6,175 nt of DNA from Candidatus Thorarchaeota archaeon (lineage in GTDB: Archaea > Asgardarchaeota > Thorarchaeia > Thorarchaeales > Thorarchaeaceae). Each line of letters begins with the position of its first letter. Within the stretch, counting starts at the first letter, position 1. Below the pieces are notes generated by a model. It was not told the DNA's origin and did no database searches. It saw only the letters and a program-made list of their open reading frames with translations. This document shows positions 5,463 through 6,175 of this stretch, one piece after another. Location: positions 1 to 6,175 of the forward strand of contig JABCSP010000136.1 in the NCBI GenBank assembly GCA_018238825.1, in the 5' to 3' direction. A program made the position numbers and the translations under genes.

Positions 5463-5518
5463 TTTCATAATTGTCTTCTTCCATAAGAAACGAAGGTATC
5501 TAAATTTGTACTTATCTA

Positions 5519-5562
5519 GGGCTATATTACAGGTGGGTAAACGCCGCATAAAATAGCCGCCT
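5519..5562 (+). other. Interleaved pairing segments (possible pseudoknot or alternative stems)
   Basis: GGCTAT (5520-5525) can pair with ATAGCC (5553-5558), and AGGTGG (5531-5536) with CCGCCT (5557-5562, one G-U pair). The two helices interleave and share C5557-C5558, so they would be a compact pseudoknot with a frayed end or two alternatives. Short helices like these also occur by chance. Confidence 0.25.
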
Positions 5563-5622
5563 ACACGAGATTGAATAGTACTATAGTAACGCAATAAACC
5601 ACAAGTAGTTCAAAGAGAAGGC

Positions 5623-5628
5623 TTAAAA
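5623..5628 (+). promoter_or_regulatory. Candidate TATA box for the insertase gene
   Basis: TTAAAA is preceded by the purine-rich AGAGAAGG (possible BRE) and lies 35-40 bases before ATG 5663. Initiation about 25 bases downstream would give a very short leader of about 10 nt. A second candidate, CTATATTA at 5522-5529, would give a long leader with internal pairings. The sequence cannot decide between them. Confidence 0.3.
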
Positions 5629-5639
5629 CGCCCTAGCAA

Positions 5640-5654
5640 ACTCGACTGACGAGT
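5640..5654 (+). other. Small hairpin just before the insertase start
   Basis: ACTCG (5640-5644) and CGAGT (5650-5654) pair around the loop ACTGA. The only Shine-Dalgarno-like bases before ATG 5663, GTGA at 5653-5656, begin in the 3' arm, so the structure could lower initiation if it is in the mRNA. Five base pairs is weak evidence. Confidence 0.3.
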
Positions 5655-5662
5655 GACTTATT

Positions 5663-6175
5663 ATGGACCCATGGAGTGATTTTGTTCAATTTATCGTAGT
5701 TTTCTTCGCACCCATAGAAGTCATGCCATGGAGTGCCATCACAATACTGATCGTAAATCTGCTCCTTGTAGCATTTTCAGTCGTCGCAACTAACAAGTTA
5801 ACTGATGTCGAGAAGATGAAAGCAGACATGGAAGAGGTTAAGGTCTGGCGAGAGAAAATGAGTGCTGCAAGGAAATCGATGGATCCTGAAGCACTAGATG
5901 AAGTAATGGCAGACCAAGGTCGAATTATGAAAATCAACAGTTCAATGATGGGCGAACGTTGCAAACCCATGGCAGTATACTATATTCCATTTATACTAGT
6001 ATTCAGCATAATGGGCGCTATGTTTGGGAATTCAGTTGTAGCTGTGCTACCATTCAATATTGACAAAGTACTTCCATTTCTCGTTGGAATGCTCGGAGTT
6101 TCTACTCCTGCAGGATTTGGTTTTAGCTTCTACGGATTCTACCTACTGGTAGGTCTAGGTCTCGGCAATCTCATC
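5663..6175 (+). CDS. EMC3/TMCO1-family (DUF106) membrane protein insertase, C-terminus beyond the window
   Basis: 171 codons from ATG 5663 to the right edge, all open. The start is the first after an in-frame TGA at 5654-5656. The layout matches the archaeal DUF106 members of the Oxa1/YidC/EMC3 superfamily. TM1 is about res 21-43 (SAITILIVNLLLVAFSVVAT). A long charged, methionine-rich cytosolic helical hairpin spans about 45-102 (KLTDVEKMKADMEEVKVWRE onward). TM2 is about 104-127 (VYYIPFILVFSIMGAMFG), and TM3 starts near 152 with the family's glycine/aromatic run (GFGFSFYGFYLLVGLGLGN). These proteins form a groove in the lipid bilayer that helps short or weakly hydrophobic membrane segments insert, working with ribosomes or SecYE. 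The methionine-rich cytosolic hairpin fits client capture. What is missing is only the end of TM3 and the C-tail. The family call is strong; the substrates are unknown. Confidence 0.85.
   Translation, partial: MDPWSDFVQFIVVFFAPIEVMPWSAITILIVNLLLVAFSVVATNKLTDVEKMKADMEEVKVWREKMSAARKSMDPEALDEVMADQGRIMKINSSMMGERCKPMAVYYIPFILVFSIMGAMFGNSVVAVLPFNIDKVLPFLVGMLGVSTPAGFGFSFYGFYLLVGLGLGNLI

Larger units (their letters stand above)
5083..5662. other. Long structured intergenic region with no convincing gene
   Basis: About 580 bp between the starts of the divergent small gene and the insertase gene. I checked both strands by eye for short coding frames, tRNA-like T-arms (GTTCRANNC), SRP and RNase P RNA signature motifs and C/D-box pairs, and found none that hold. 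It does hold repeated motifs, a long stem-loop and promoter candidates, listed separately. The density of repeats and pairings argues for regulatory DNA, an unannotated RNA, or the remains of a small element. Confidence 0.6.

Noticed and set aside
5083..5662. CRISPR-like array suggested by recurring short words
   Set aside because: Repeats are 7-12 bp, unevenly spaced and in both orientations. There is no constant 24-37 bp repeat with regular spacers, and no cas gene.
5686..5970. Minus-strand frame inside the insertase gene
   Set aside because: It is antisense to a clear DUF106 protein with matching membrane segments; no independent signal.

Overview
The window looks archaeal. The reasons are a DUF106/EMC3-type membrane insertase homologue, a cytosolic receiver-multi-PAS-histidine kinase of the kind common in methanogens and related archaea, a stand-alone V4R-domain protein, TATA-like boxes upstream of genes, and GGAGG/GGTGA-type ribosome binding sites. 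Base composition is moderately AT-rich, and noncoding stretches are much richer in A+T. The lineage cannot be fixed from sequence alone. An Asgard or other Euryarchaeota-like genome is a guess, not a result.

Layout. Positions 1-364 (minus) hold the N-terminal part of a HEAT-repeat protein that runs off the left edge. A very AT-rich divergent intergenic region (365-563; about 16% G+C over 391-550) separates it from a 1100-residue sensor kinase (564-3866, plus). The kinase has an N-terminal receiver, six PAS domains and a C-terminal kinase core. A V4R-domain protein follows in the same direction (3981-4631), apparently with its own promoter and a good ribosome binding site. It converges on an unrecognised 88-residue protein on the minus strand (4816-5082). 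The 184-bp convergent gap carries two strong hairpins that look like terminators for the facing genes.

From 5083 to 5662 there is about 580 bp with no convincing gene but with much structure: four copies of CGTGTAC, two related repeat blocks, a 10-bp tandem duplication, a long 21-pair stem-loop with a competing downstream partner, and further potential pairings. The window ends inside an EMC3/TMCO1 (DUF106) insertase gene (5663 to the right edge, plus).

How the genes may work together. The kinase and the V4R protein are the only plausible functional pair: a cytosolic multi-input phosphotransfer protein next to a small-ligand-binding domain. That link rests on adjacency alone. The HEAT protein, the small orphan protein and the insertase show no obvious shared pathway. 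The most unusual material is the structured noncoding region upstream of the insertase, followed by the HEAT gene's N-terminus, where an in-frame TGA separates it from an open, membrane-like reading frame.
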